From Bacteroidales bacterium UBA5349 (GTDB taxonomy: Bacteria > Bacteroidota > Bacteroidia > Bacteroidales > Tenuifilaceae): DNA of 64,000 bases. A program made the translations under genes and the position numbers. Position 1 is the first letter of the stretch. Every line of letters starts with the position of its first letter. The notes beneath the pieces are model-generated. The model worked only from the letters and a program-made list of their open reading frames with translations. It did no database searches and was not told the DNA's origin. The stretch spans positions 49,293-113,292 of the forward strand of contig DHQB01000002.1 of NCBI GenBank assembly GCA_002410065.1, read 5' to 3'. Shown piece after piece: positions 34,792 through 43,158 of this stretch.

Positions 34792-35736
34792 TTATCCTCT
34801 GTAGGTTTTTAAATCAACTCCTCTTGCTTTTAGTTCACTGGGTAAAATACTATTATAAATAAAACTATTAATCGGTGTATCAATTCCATATTTTTCTCCT
34901 AACCGAACTACAGTTCCATTCTGGTAATCAATTTCCGATGGCTTGCCTTCCCAAACATCCCTTGTTAAAGAAGATGTTGAATCATAGGGATATGTATCGA
35001 TGAATGAGACTGTTTTTTTTACAAAATCTGATCCTATTCTTACCCCAATTTTTTGAGATAACAAATAAACCTCAGTGATTACATCTATCATTAACTCTCT
35101 CGTTTCCTTCAATTCTCTTAATTCTCCATAAGTTGTTTTGGTAACAGCCAATAAACCGCTTACACAAATAGATATAAACTTTTTCCAAAGATCAGCATCA
35201 ATATCATCTGATATAACAGAATCAATTCCCGCTTTTTCAAAAACTTTTTGAACTTCAATTATCCGCTCAGTTCTATGCTTATTAAGTTCTCCAAACACAA
35301 TGGTTGGCGTAACTCCAAAATGATTAATCACGCCGGGTGATTCTATTTTGCTAATTATGCGGCACAACCCTCCTAAAACGTTTTTCTTTTCAATTTTTTC
35401 AGAAAGCTCTTCAGCCGCTAAAACTCCGTTTTGAAGTGGCAAAATCAAGCTATCTGCGTGCATAATACTCTTTAATTCATCGCGAATATCCTTTACTTGC
35501 CATGCTTTTAGGCCAATTAATAATAAATCGGGGTGTTTAATATCGGTTATTTTATCCGTTGCTTTTAAGTTTTTAACCTCAAAATCGCCCAGAATACTCT
35601 TTACTTTTAAACCCTTGTTCTGTATGGCCTTCAGATGCTCTCCTCGTGCTAAAAATGTCACATCAAATCCAGCTCTCACTAAATTAGCACCAAAGTACCC
35701 TCCAACCCCTCCAGTTCCGATTACACCTATTTTCAT
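34792..35736 (-). CDS. Ketopantoate reductase family (PanE/ApbA-like) dehydrogenase
   Basis: 314 residues. Rossmann motif G-V-I-G-T-G-G-V-G-G-Y-F-G (about 3-15), then L-K-A-W-Q-V-K, L-Q-N-G-V, and D-A-D-L-W-K-K-F-I-S-I-C with the catalytic Lys. The C-terminal helical domain has T-S-S-L-T-R-D-V-W-E-G-K-P-S-E-I-D-Y-Q-N-G. It could reduce 2-dehydropantoate with NADPH in CoA biosynthesis, or another 2-keto acid; no pantothenate gene is next to it, so the general family name is used. Confidence 0.88.
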   Translation of the reverse strand: MKIGVIGTGGVGGYFGANLVRAGFDVTFLARGEHLKAIQNKGLKVKSILGDFEVKNLKATDKITDIKHPDLLLIGLKAWQVKDIRDELKSIMHADSLILPLQNGVLAAEELSEKIEKKNVLGGLCRIISKIESPGVINHFGVTPTIVFGELNKHRTERIIEVQKVFEKAGIDSVISDDIDADLWKKFISICVSGLLAVTKTTYGELRELKETRELMIDVITEVYLLSQKIGVRIGSDFVKKTVSFIDTYPYDSTSSLTRDVWEGKPSEIDYQNGTVVRLGEKYGIDTPINSFIYNSILPSELKARGVDLKTYRG

Positions 35737-35847
35737 ACTCTTTAAATTATATTATTAGGGTAATTTATTCCTTTTATTAATATGATCAAACCCTCAGCAG
35801 AATTTGGAGTTATCAGTGCTGCGCAACAAACTACTACTAAAAGCCAT

Positions 35848-36600
35848 TTAATTATTCGGTGCAACCCTACTATACCTCTTAGCAATTACAAAGTATAACC
35901 CAAGACTAGCATTGATATCCTCAAATTGTAAATCTGAATGAGATAAGTTTTTTGAAGATGAAAGTTGCATTTGCACTTTTATATATTTCCAGCCTCCGCG
36001 AATGGTGAGCGCTGGTTCAAATAGGTAGGAAACCTTATTGTGAGCAATTGCGTCTAAATCTTCCATTGCCACACTACCTATTGATAAATTAGTATCAATA
36101 TTATAAAATGACAGCCTGCTGATACGAGTAGATAGAGCAATATCAAATGCTCTATAGGTTAATCCGAAGGAGGGTTGAAGGAAATATTTCGCAAATGATA
36201 AATCGGCTGTACCATCGCTATAATTTGCGCCAAACTGATGGTGCTGATTGCTTGCACCATATCCAGCAAATACTCCAGCAACTAAAATTCCGTTATAAGG
36301 CCTATAATAACCAACTGCACCCTCAAGGTAATTTCCTTTACCCCAATTATTGCTCGACCTATCGCCCCCTTGTCCTGACATGAAACTTGTCATCAAAGCC
36401 AAAATATTTGTTATAGAGTAGGCTGCTTGAACTTCTATTACGGAAATATCACTACCCCCGCCACTAGCTATTGTAGCATGAAACTCATCCTTTTCAATAA
36501 ACAGTGGCACATTCTGAACATTCGGAATATAGTAACTGCGCGAGCAACTACTTAGAGCAAGCACAAGAGCTAGGGCAATTAGAATAGTTTGTTTTTGCAT
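35848..36600 (-). CDS. Lipoprotein with beta-barrel-like sequence, unknown function
   Basis: 250 residues. Lipobox L-A-L-S-S-C at about residues 13-18. The rest alternates hydrophobic and polar residues with many aromatic strand ends (A-Y-S-I-T-N-I-L, A-V-G-Y-Y-R-P-Y, F-G-L-T-Y-R-A-F-D-I), like an outer membrane or lipid-binding barrel of 8-10 strands. No named family recognised. Single gene. Confidence 0.7.
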   Translation of the reverse strand: MQKQTILIALALVLALSSCSRSYYIPNVQNVPLFIEKDEFHATIASGGGSDISVIEVQAAYSITNILALMTSFMSGQGGDRSSNNWGKGNYLEGAVGYYRPYNGILVAGVFAGYGASNQHHQFGANYSDGTADLSFAKYFLQPSFGLTYRAFDIALSTRISRLSFYNIDTNLSIGSVAMEDLDAIAHNKVSYLFEPALTIRGGWKYIKVQMQLSSSKNLSHSDLQFEDINASLGLYFVIAKRYSRVAPNN

Positions 36601-36745
36601 TGCAAAATAATTTAGCTAAATATTGCACTTAAATATCTAGTAAATATAACAAAAAAGTGAGAAATTGAACCCTTTATCCCACATATACTAGATTAATTTC
36701 AACCTAAGCACTTTACAAAAAGCATAGTTGTGCCAAAGTGTTTTT

Positions 36746-37507
36746 TTACTTTTTCGACTTTATATAAACAAGTTTTATCGATGCTCTCTCTGTTACCCTT
36801 TCGTCAATATCAAAATTACTCTTTAATGATTTAATCAATGGCGTGAGCTTTGTAAACCCGTAATTTCGGGGGTCAAAATCTGGCCTTTTCTTAATCAGCA
36901 AATTCCCCACATCTCCTAAAAAAGCCCATCCATCCTCATCAGCAATATCATCAACTGTTTCAGATATTAGGTTAATAATCTTTTTGTCAATTTTTTGCAC
37001 ATTTTCTTGCTCAGTTTTTTGAGTACTGATTTGGGTCTGATTTTTAGCTGAATCGGATACTACAGAACTCTTTAAAATTTCGAGATAGATAAACTTATCA
37101 CATGCAACAATAAATGGTTTGGGCGTTTTTCTCTCACCAAATCCAAATACTTTCATCCCCGATTCCCTAAGCCTTGTTGCAAGTTTAGTAAAATCACTAT
37201 CGCTCGATACAATGCAAAAACCATCTACTTTACCGGTGTATAGAATGTCCATTGCATCTATTATCATGGCCGAATCCGTTGAGTTTTTACCAGTTGTATA
37301 ACCAAACTGCTGAACTGGCGAAATAGCATTCTCTAAGAGTACGCTTTTCCAACTACCTAAATTGGGTTTTGTCCAGTCTCCATATATCCTTTTAAAAGTA
37401 GGAACACCATACTTTGCAATTTCCTCCATCATCCCCTTCACATTTGCAGATGGCACATTATCGGCATCAATAATTACCGCAAGTTTTAAATCCTGTTTTA
37501 TTTCCAT
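36746..37507 (-). CDS. NYN (PIN-like) ribonuclease with OST-HTH/LOTUS domain
   Basis: 253 residues. The N-terminal NYN/LabA domain (about 1-145) has the acidic metal-site residues in A-V-I-I-D-A-D-N, N-S-T-D-S-A-M-I-I-D and S-S-D-S-D-F. After a Gln/Lys linker, about residues 175-250 are an OST-HTH (LOTUS) domain (D-E-D-G-W-A-F-L-G-D-V-G-N and R-P-D-F-D-P-R-N-Y-G-F-T-K-L). The combination is seen widely in bacteria and is expected to bind and cut RNA. Targets unknown. Confidence 0.9.
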   Translation of the reverse strand: MEIKQDLKLAVIIDADNVPSANVKGMMEEIAKYGVPTFKRIYGDWTKPNLGSWKSVLLENAISPVQQFGYTTGKNSTDSAMIIDAMDILYTGKVDGFCIVSSDSDFTKLATRLRESGMKVFGFGERKTPKPFIVACDKFIYLEILKSSVVSDSAKNQTQISTQKTEQENVQKIDKKIINLISETVDDIADEDGWAFLGDVGNLLIKKRPDFDPRNYGFTKLTPLIKSLKSNFDIDERVTERASIKLVYIKSKK

Positions 37508-37551
37508 AATGATATATTGTTGGGTTATTCCTGTTTTTATATAAAGAATTG

Positions 37552-37673
37552 CTAACGGATGGGGTACGTAAAGTGCAGATGATTAGAACGTATGCTGTTC
37601 CCCACGATACGAAGCTACAAAAAAGTGAGTAAGTTTCCTATGCCCTACCAATCTGCATTTTATGTGCCCTGTG
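37552..37673. other. Non-coding stretch with a GCTAACGG edge, between NYN and DUF3843-like genes
   Basis: The sequence starts with GCTAACGG at 37552 and contains GGGG and CCCC blocks around ACGTA words, plus a second GCAGAT word. It looks like a decayed repeat or insertion boundary, not a promoter. No gene-sized ORF with coding character is present. Confidence 0.4.
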
Positions 37674-39302
37674 TTACCTGCTGGCTTTTATTTGTCCATA
37701 AAAGGTTATTGAAGGTCTTGAATGGTAAAATTCTTTTTTCCAAAAACGCAATAAAAAGTCAATGTCTTCCATATATTGTTTTCCAATACCTTCTTTGAGA
37801 AATGGCACTTTATCTTTGCACTTGTTAATGCAAAACATTGCTAATTCAGCCGATAAATTTTCAGCCATAAATAAGTGCAATACATCGTTCTCGCTTTCTT
37901 CTGTATTATAAAAAGGATTATTCTCTAGTGGAAATGCACTATTAATTCCTAAAGCAATTTCCCCGCCAGTTTTAGGATTAAAAAAATAGAGGCACGATTC
38001 AAACTCATTAGTTCCTGCTATTTCTTCTTTGTTTTCAGCACCAAAAAAACCGTCTTTTCTAGCTCTCTTTTTAGCATCCTGTTTTTCTTTTTCTGTAAGA
38101 TTTAGAGATTCGTTAAAATGCTCAACAGTTTGTTTTACGAAATCATTTAAATTTTCAGATTTCATAAATGCAATTTGACTACCATTATTTAGTTTTAAGA
38201 AACTGTCCATTTGCGCTTTTAGCATATCTTCTGTTTCTTTTTCCTTATGGTCGAGGAAGTTAGTTTCCATTCTGCTTTCTAACGAATTTTTTTCGTCTAT
38301 TACAAAATCTGGATTAAAAGGCATTTGAGCACTGATACCTGAAAACCACCATTCATTTTGCCATTGAACAATTCCTAAATATATGATTGTATCAATTTCT
38401 TTAAGTGATGAATAGTGGTCAAAAGATTTTTTTGTTAATTCAAAAGATTTTCCAGAAGCAATATGTTCAATACGGATAACGCTATCATCTTGACCTTTAT
38501 AAAAGAAGTATCCTTTAATTCTTTGTGATATGTTAAGTAAATCAGAAGTAATTGGATGTTTTTCCCATAAAAGTTCTGCTGCCCATTCATTACCTTTTAG
38601 AGCTAAAAGACGAGTGTGAGTTTTATGAATAAAATTATCTCTATTTTCTCTCAAATACATTAATAGGTTTAAATCTTTTTTGTCAGTTAGCTCCTTTTCT
38701 TGATGTTTTAATTTTTGATATGTGTCGGGAAAAAATAAATAAGTTTTAAAAAGAATTGTATTAATCAGATTCCTAACTTTATAATAATCAGATTCATTTA
38801 CAACTAATTCGTAGAATGATTTAAGATGTAGGTTTTCTGGTGCGTATTCGTACTCTTTTTCAAGAATTGACATTACTTTCGAAGCGGTATTTTGAATAAA
38901 ATCATTAAACGGGCTTATAAATTTATCTTCTTGAATTGTGTTAAGGAAATACCAAATTAAAAACGACACATCCGGTTCGTTAATTTCGTTTTCATAATAT
39001 TCAGAAATATTGAAAAACGGCAACTTTTTATTGTAAAGTTTATAATGGTAGTTTGTAAAAGTATTCCATATATTGGTTTCGGAAATAATATCTTCGAAAT
39101 AGGATGCTAGAAAACACGCGAGAATATTAACTTCTTCCTCGTTTAAATACTTTGATAATACTATAGATTCTCGATTTGAAATCGTATTCCTTATTTCATT
39201 TGCTATTTTAATGTAATATATATCTGTTATTACTTGATTATCATATGGTTTTAATTCTAACCACTGTTTTACAAAAATTCTATTATTTTTATTTGCTTTC
39301 AT
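37674..39302 (-). CDS. Large cytoplasmic protein, probably DUF3843 family
   Basis: 542 residues, no signal peptide or TM segment. The N-terminus K-Q-W-L-E-L-K-P-Y-D-N-Q-V-I-T-D-I-Y-Y-I-K-I-A-N resembles DUF3843 proteins of Bacteroidota, which have W-L-x-x-x-P-Y near the start. The rest is helical with a late C-terminal part rich in Cys (A-M-F-C-I-N-K-C-K). AT-rich and Lys/Asn-rich compared with its neighbours, suggesting recent acquisition. Function unknown. Confidence 0.72.
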   Translation of the reverse strand: MKANKNNRIFVKQWLELKPYDNQVITDIYYIKIANEIRNTISNRESIVLSKYLNEEEVNILACFLASYFEDIISETNIWNTFTNYHYKLYNKKLPFFNISEYYENEINEPDVSFLIWYFLNTIQEDKFISPFNDFIQNTASKVMSILEKEYEYAPENLHLKSFYELVVNESDYYKVRNLINTILFKTYLFFPDTYQKLKHQEKELTDKKDLNLLMYLRENRDNFIHKTHTRLLALKGNEWAAELLWEKHPITSDLLNISQRIKGYFFYKGQDDSVIRIEHIASGKSFELTKKSFDHYSSLKEIDTIIYLGIVQWQNEWWFSGISAQMPFNPDFVIDEKNSLESRMETNFLDHKEKETEDMLKAQMDSFLKLNNGSQIAFMKSENLNDFVKQTVEHFNESLNLTEKEKQDAKKRARKDGFFGAENKEEIAGTNEFESCLYFFNPKTGGEIALGINSAFPLENNPFYNTEESENDVLHLFMAENLSAELAMFCINKCKDKVPFLKEGIGKQYMEDIDFLLRFWKKEFYHSRPSITFYGQIKASR

Positions 39303-39370
39303 TCTAAATCCTAGTTATTTTTTTTTGTCTTTATCGTTCAGTAAGCTTGCAGGTAACTAAATGGTAAATA

Positions 39371-39396
39371 TAAAAAAAAGGGGTGAAAACACCCCT
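39371..39396 (-). terminator. Intrinsic terminator of the hydrogenase operon
   Basis: A 7-bp stem (AGGGGTG / CACCCCT) with loop AAAA; on the minus strand it is followed by eight T. It lies 22 bases after the hydA stop codon. Confidence 0.9.
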
Positions 39397-39417
39397 CTTT
39401 CTCCGTTTATACTTTAT

Positions 39418-41208
39418 TTAATACCTTTCACGCTTCTTATAGTGAGTATGTAGCAATTCGTGTGATTTATGACCAAGGGGCTCCTTTAAAAAATCTTGGT
39501 AAATCTTCACAATTTCGGGGTTCTCATGCGACTTACGAATTGGCTTGCCAGCATCCTCGGCATAAATTGCTTCGGCACGTTTTGCCCTAATCTCGGCATT
39601 GGTGGGTATGGGTTGACCTCCACCACCAAGGCATCCACCTGGGCATGCCATAATTTCGATAAAGTGATAATTGGCTTTACCATCACGAACGGCATCCATA
39701 ACCTTTTTTGCATTGGTTAAACCATGAGCAACAACTGTCTTTAGCTCTGCACCCTCAAGGAAACTCCACTCGGGCTTAACCTTTTCAATTTTAATAGCAG
39801 CCTCTTTAACGCCATCCATACCCCTAACAGGTGTAATGTTAAGCCCGTTAAACGGAACTTCACGTCCGGTAACCACCTCATATGCGGTACGGAGTGCCGC
39901 CTCCATAACTCCACCTGTAGCACCAAAAATTACGGCTGCACCGGTTGATTCGCCCATAATACTATCGTATTTGCTCTCCTCAAGGTGTTCAAAATCCAAA
40001 CCAGCCTGCTTAATCATAACTGCCAACTCGCGAGTGGTTAGCACAAAATCAACATCCTTATACCCACTCGATGTCATTTCAGGCCTATCGGCTTCAAACT
40101 TTTTAGCAGTGCAGGGCATTATTGAAACCGAAATAATATTTGCTGGATCGATTCCACGCTTCTGAGCATAGTATGTTTTTGCCAATGCCCCAAACATTTG
40201 CTGTGGCGATTTACAGGTCGATACATTTTCGAGATACTCGGGATAGGTATGCTCAATAAACTTAATCCAACCAGGAGAGCAACTTGTAGTCATTGGAAGT
40301 TTAACGGTTGGATCCTTATCAACCAAAGCTCGCTTAAGGCGTGATAATAGTTCGTGCCCTTCCTCAATAATCGTTAGGTCGGCAGTAAAATCGGTATCAA
40401 GTACCGAGTTAAACCCCAACCGACGAAGTGCCGATACCATCTTACCCGTAACAAGCGATCCAGTAGGCATATCAAGGTCTTCGCCAAGGGCAACCCTTAC
40501 AGCGGGTGCAGTTTGAACTACAACATGTTTCTTCTCATTGTAAATAGCATCCCAAACCTCATCAATATAGTTGCGTTCAACCAATGCTCCGGTAGGGCAA
40601 CGGATTACACACTGACCACAGTTTGTGCAAACAACCTCAAGCATTGGGTGCTCAAAGAAGGTTGATATTTTCATCTTATCGCCTTTGTATGCTACACCAA
40701 GAGCGCTAACATGCTGCAACTCCTCACAGGTTCGAACACAACGCTGACAGCGGATACACTTGCTATCATCCTTGATTATTGAAGGTGAATAGGCATCAAT
40801 GGTATAGTTTTTATGGGGCACAAGATCAATAAAGGTCTCTTCCCCAATTTTATACTCCGCAGCAAGATTCTGCAGCTCACAATTCCCGTTTTTGTAACAG
40901 GTTGTGCACTTTGCATTATGCTCAGAGAGTAGCAGTTCAATAATATGCCTACGTGCCGTGCGAACCTTTAGGGAGTTGGTTTCAATTTCCATCCCTTCAG
41001 CAACTGGCATTGCACATGATGCATGGAGCGTTTTAGCGCCCTTCATCTCAACAACGCAGACTCTACAGTTACCTGCAACGCACAAATCATCGTGAAAGCA
41101 AAGGGTTGGTATGTGAATACTAAGCTGCTTGGCAGCTTTTAGAATGGTTGTGCCCTCATCAACCGTAATGAGCATACCATCTATTTTTAGTTTTATCTTT
41201 TTAGCCAT
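39418..41208 (-). CDS. hydA: [FeFe] hydrogenase catalytic subunit, NADH-linked (HydA)
   Basis: 596 residues. Cluster sites from the N-terminus: [2Fe-2S] (C-F-H-D-D-L-C-V-A-G-N-C-R-V-C), His-ligated [4Fe-4S] (H-N-A-K-C-T-T-C-Y-K-N-G-N-C), two [4Fe-4S] (C-I-R-C-Q-R-C-V-R-T-C and C-T-N-C-G-Q-C-V-I-R-C), then the H-cluster motifs L1 T-S-C-S-P-G-W, L2 M-P-C-T-A-K-K and L3 M-A-C-P-G-G-C-L-G-G-G-G-Q-P, and a small-subunit-like C-terminus. All H-cluster ligands are intact. It couples H2 to NAD(H) with the other two subunits. The maturases HydE, HydF and HydG are not in this window. Confidence 0.96.
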   Translation of the reverse strand: MAKKIKLKIDGMLITVDEGTTILKAAKQLSIHIPTLCFHDDLCVAGNCRVCVVEMKGAKTLHASCAMPVAEGMEIETNSLKVRTARRHIIELLLSEHNAKCTTCYKNGNCELQNLAAEYKIGEETFIDLVPHKNYTIDAYSPSIIKDDSKCIRCQRCVRTCEELQHVSALGVAYKGDKMKISTFFEHPMLEVVCTNCGQCVIRCPTGALVERNYIDEVWDAIYNEKKHVVVQTAPAVRVALGEDLDMPTGSLVTGKMVSALRRLGFNSVLDTDFTADLTIIEEGHELLSRLKRALVDKDPTVKLPMTTSCSPGWIKFIEHTYPEYLENVSTCKSPQQMFGALAKTYYAQKRGIDPANIISVSIMPCTAKKFEADRPEMTSSGYKDVDFVLTTRELAVMIKQAGLDFEHLEESKYDSIMGESTGAAVIFGATGGVMEAALRTAYEVVTGREVPFNGLNITPVRGMDGVKEAAIKIEKVKPEWSFLEGAELKTVVAHGLTNAKKVMDAVRDGKANYHFIEIMACPGGCLGGGGQPIPTNAEIRAKRAEAIYAEDAGKPIRKSHENPEIVKIYQDFLKEPLGHKSHELLHTHYKKRERY

Positions 41209-41233
41209 TTTTCTTCTTTTTCTGGTTCAACAC

Positions 41234-42397
41234 CTAGTAAATCATCTCTTCCCTAAAGTTCTCCACTATGGATGAGAAGGAATTAGCAACGCTCTGGCCC
41301 AACCCGCACTTTGCAGTAATTTTCATAGTTTGGGTTAGTTTCATGAGTTGATCGAGGTATGCGGCATGCTTCTCACCCTTTTTAACTGCCTCAATACCCA
41401 ATTTAAGCTGCTGGCAACCAACCCTGCAAGGGGTACACTGTCCGCACGACTCTTCTTCAAAGAACTCAATGTAGTTTTTAAGTACGTTATACATTGAACG
41501 CGAACTGTTAAAAATCATCATTGAACCACCGGTGGGTACCCCCTCAAAGCCGATAATTGTAGCCTTAAACTTTTTGCGGGGTACGCAAAAACCCGATGCT
41601 CCTCCAACCTGAACTGCTTTGGTATCACCATCGCCAAATTCCTCTACAAACTGTTCAACGGTCATACCCAGCTCAAGTTCATAGATACCAGGGATAGGAG
41701 TATCGCCAGAAACTGAGAATACTTTTGAACCCCGAGAGTCGGCAGTACCCAAATCCTTAAACTTTTGAGCACCATGCTTGCCTATCATAAAGGCATAAAC
41801 CAAGGTCTCCACGTTATTTATTACGGTAGGTTTGCTCCTAAAACCAGAAATTGTTGGATAAGGAGGTTTGTTGCGAGGCTCACCGCGTTTCCCTTCCATA
41901 CTCTCAAACAGAGCACTCTCCTCGCCACAAATGTATGCGCCACTCCCCATAATAACCTTAATACGAAATGGGATTTTTAGCTCATCGAGTACTTTATGGA
42001 AAGCATTAAGCTTTTGCTCCAGTTCAGGTAGTAAAAACTTATACTCGCCCCTTAGATATATAAAACCCTCCTTTGCCTCAATAACCCTTGCACAAACTGT
42101 CATTCCACCAAAAACCTTTTCGGGTACTTTAAAAAGGATCTCCCTATCCTTAAAGGTTCCAGGTTCGCCCTCATCGGCATTACAAATAATATATCTTTCG
42201 GTTTCGGGTTGTTCACCAGTAAATTTCCATTTTAGGGCTGTGGGAAAACCTGCCCCACCTCTTCCTTTTAGGCCTGATTCAAGTAGTTCATTAATGATCT
42301 GTTCCTTAGTCATGGCCCATGCTTTCTGAAGAATCTCTTTTGCGCTGCAATCCTTTTCAAATATTAGGTCAACGCGCTTTAGTTTAGTATTTGACAT
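41234..42397 (-). CDS. hydB: Hydrogenase flavoprotein subunit, NuoF-like, short (HydB)
   Basis: 387 residues. FMN/NADH-binding region: G-R-G-G-A-G-F-P-T-A-L-K-W (about 45-57), N-A-D-E-G-E-P-G-T-F-K-D-R (about 73-85), and the [4Fe-4S] site S-C-G-Q-C-T-P-C-R-V-G near the C-terminus. HydB of the bifurcating Thermotoga enzyme is about 620 residues, with an N-terminal [2Fe-2S] thioredoxin-like domain and a C-terminal 2[4Fe-4S] domain. Both are missing here, which suggests a simple NADH-dependent and not a bifurcating enzyme. 25 bases before hydA. Confidence 0.93.
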   Translation of the reverse strand: MSNTKLKRVDLIFEKDCSAKEILQKAWAMTKEQIINELLESGLKGRGGAGFPTALKWKFTGEQPETERYIICNADEGEPGTFKDREILFKVPEKVFGGMTVCARVIEAKEGFIYLRGEYKFLLPELEQKLNAFHKVLDELKIPFRIKVIMGSGAYICGEESALFESMEGKRGEPRNKPPYPTISGFRSKPTVINNVETLVYAFMIGKHGAQKFKDLGTADSRGSKVFSVSGDTPIPGIYELELGMTVEQFVEEFGDGDTKAVQVGGASGFCVPRKKFKATIIGFEGVPTGGSMMIFNSSRSMYNVLKNYIEFFEEESCGQCTPCRVGCQQLKLGIEAVKKGEKHAAYLDQLMKLTQTMKITAKCGLGQSVANSFSSIVENFREEMIY

Positions 42398-42418
42398 AGC
42401 ATTCTCTTCGTTTATGGG

Positions 42419-42883
42419 TTACTTTTTAGTGTACTCATTAATTATTTCACGAATCTTCTCAGGTGTTACCTCAGTATAAACCTCATCGTTAACTAGCATT
42501 GCTGGCCCCTTATGGCACCAACCAAGGCAATTTGTCTCTAAAAGCGAAAACTTTCTGTTCTGAGTAGTTTCACCCACTTTAATTTTCAAAAGGTCTTCAA
42601 GTTCTTGCAGAATAAGATTTTTACCTTTCATCGCACACGTAATCGTTCTACAAACTCGGATTACGTATTTTCCTCTTGGGACAGTATCGAGGAAAGAATA
42701 AAAAGTGGCAGTGCCATAAACCTGGGCAGCTGACATATCCAACTCCCTGGCAATTTCAGTCATTGTCTCGTCTGAAACAAATCGATGATTGGCAACCACT
42801 CCCTGTAGAATGGGAATCAAACTCTCCCTGCTCCTACCATACTTATCGGCAAGGCTCTTAACTAGTTCTTTAATTTCAGGCAT
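42419..42883 (-). CDS. hydC: Hydrogenase [2Fe-2S] subunit, NuoE-like (HydC)
   Basis: 154 residues. Thioredoxin-like [2Fe-2S] fold; ligands C-R-T-I-T-C (about 84-89) and C-L-G-W-C (about 127-131), the NuoE spacing. N-terminal helical domain with S-L-I-P-I-L-Q-G-V-V. First gene of the operon, 21 bases before hydB. Two Rex-like palindromes lie 30-62 bases upstream of its start. Confidence 0.94.
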   Translation of the reverse strand: MPEIKELVKSLADKYGRSRESLIPILQGVVANHRFVSDETMTEIARELDMSAAQVYGTATFYSFLDTVPRGKYVIRVCRTITCAMKGKNLILQELEDLLKIKVGETTQNRKFSLLETNCLGWCHKGPAMLVNDEVYTEVTPEKIREIINEYTKK

Positions 42884-42912
42884 GCTTCTCTAGTTTTGAT
42901 GGTTAGAATTAT

Positions 42913-42928
42913 TGTTATTTTATTAACA
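42913..42928. promoter_or_regulatory. Rex-like operator, copy 1
   Basis: TGTTATTTTATTAACA, an inverted repeat TGTTA-N6-TAACA. With the base before it, TTGTTA-N6-TAACA-G, it matches the Rex consensus TTGTTAANNNNTTAACAA at most positions. It lies just before hydC. Confidence 0.6.
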
Positions 42929-42929
42929 G

Positions 42930-42945
42930 TGTTACTTTATTAACA
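42930..42945. promoter_or_regulatory. Rex-like operator, copy 2
   Basis: TGTTACTTTATTAACA, differing at one base from copy 1 and starting 17 bases after it. With flanks it reads GTGTTA-N6-TAACAA. Two tandem palindromes at fixed spacing suggest cooperative binding. Confidence 0.6.
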
Positions 42946-43099
42946 ACATGTTTATTTGTAACCTTTTGATTGTCATTGTTAAATGTAAGATGCTTACCAC
43001 AAGCCATACATGACAAATATCATGTTTAGTAGTAAAAAGGGGTATAAAGCACTTAATTTAGAATGATTCAATAATACTGCAAATACTATTCTTGAGCAT

Positions 43100-43128
43100 A
43101 AAAAAAGGCAGCCAATAGTTTGGCTGCC
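43100..43128 (-). terminator. Intrinsic terminator of the DPP11 gene
   Basis: A 9-bp stem (GGCAGCCAA / TTGGCTGCC) with loop TAGT; on the minus strand a T-run follows. It lies 30 bases after the peptidase stop codon. Confidence 0.92.
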
Positions 43129-43158
43129 CAATTAAAAAACTGGTATACTACAATACAA

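Noticed and set aside
37552..37673. Integron attC site
   Set aside because: The edge reads CCGTTAGCA, which does not satisfy GTTRRRY, and no paired core sites or integrase were found.
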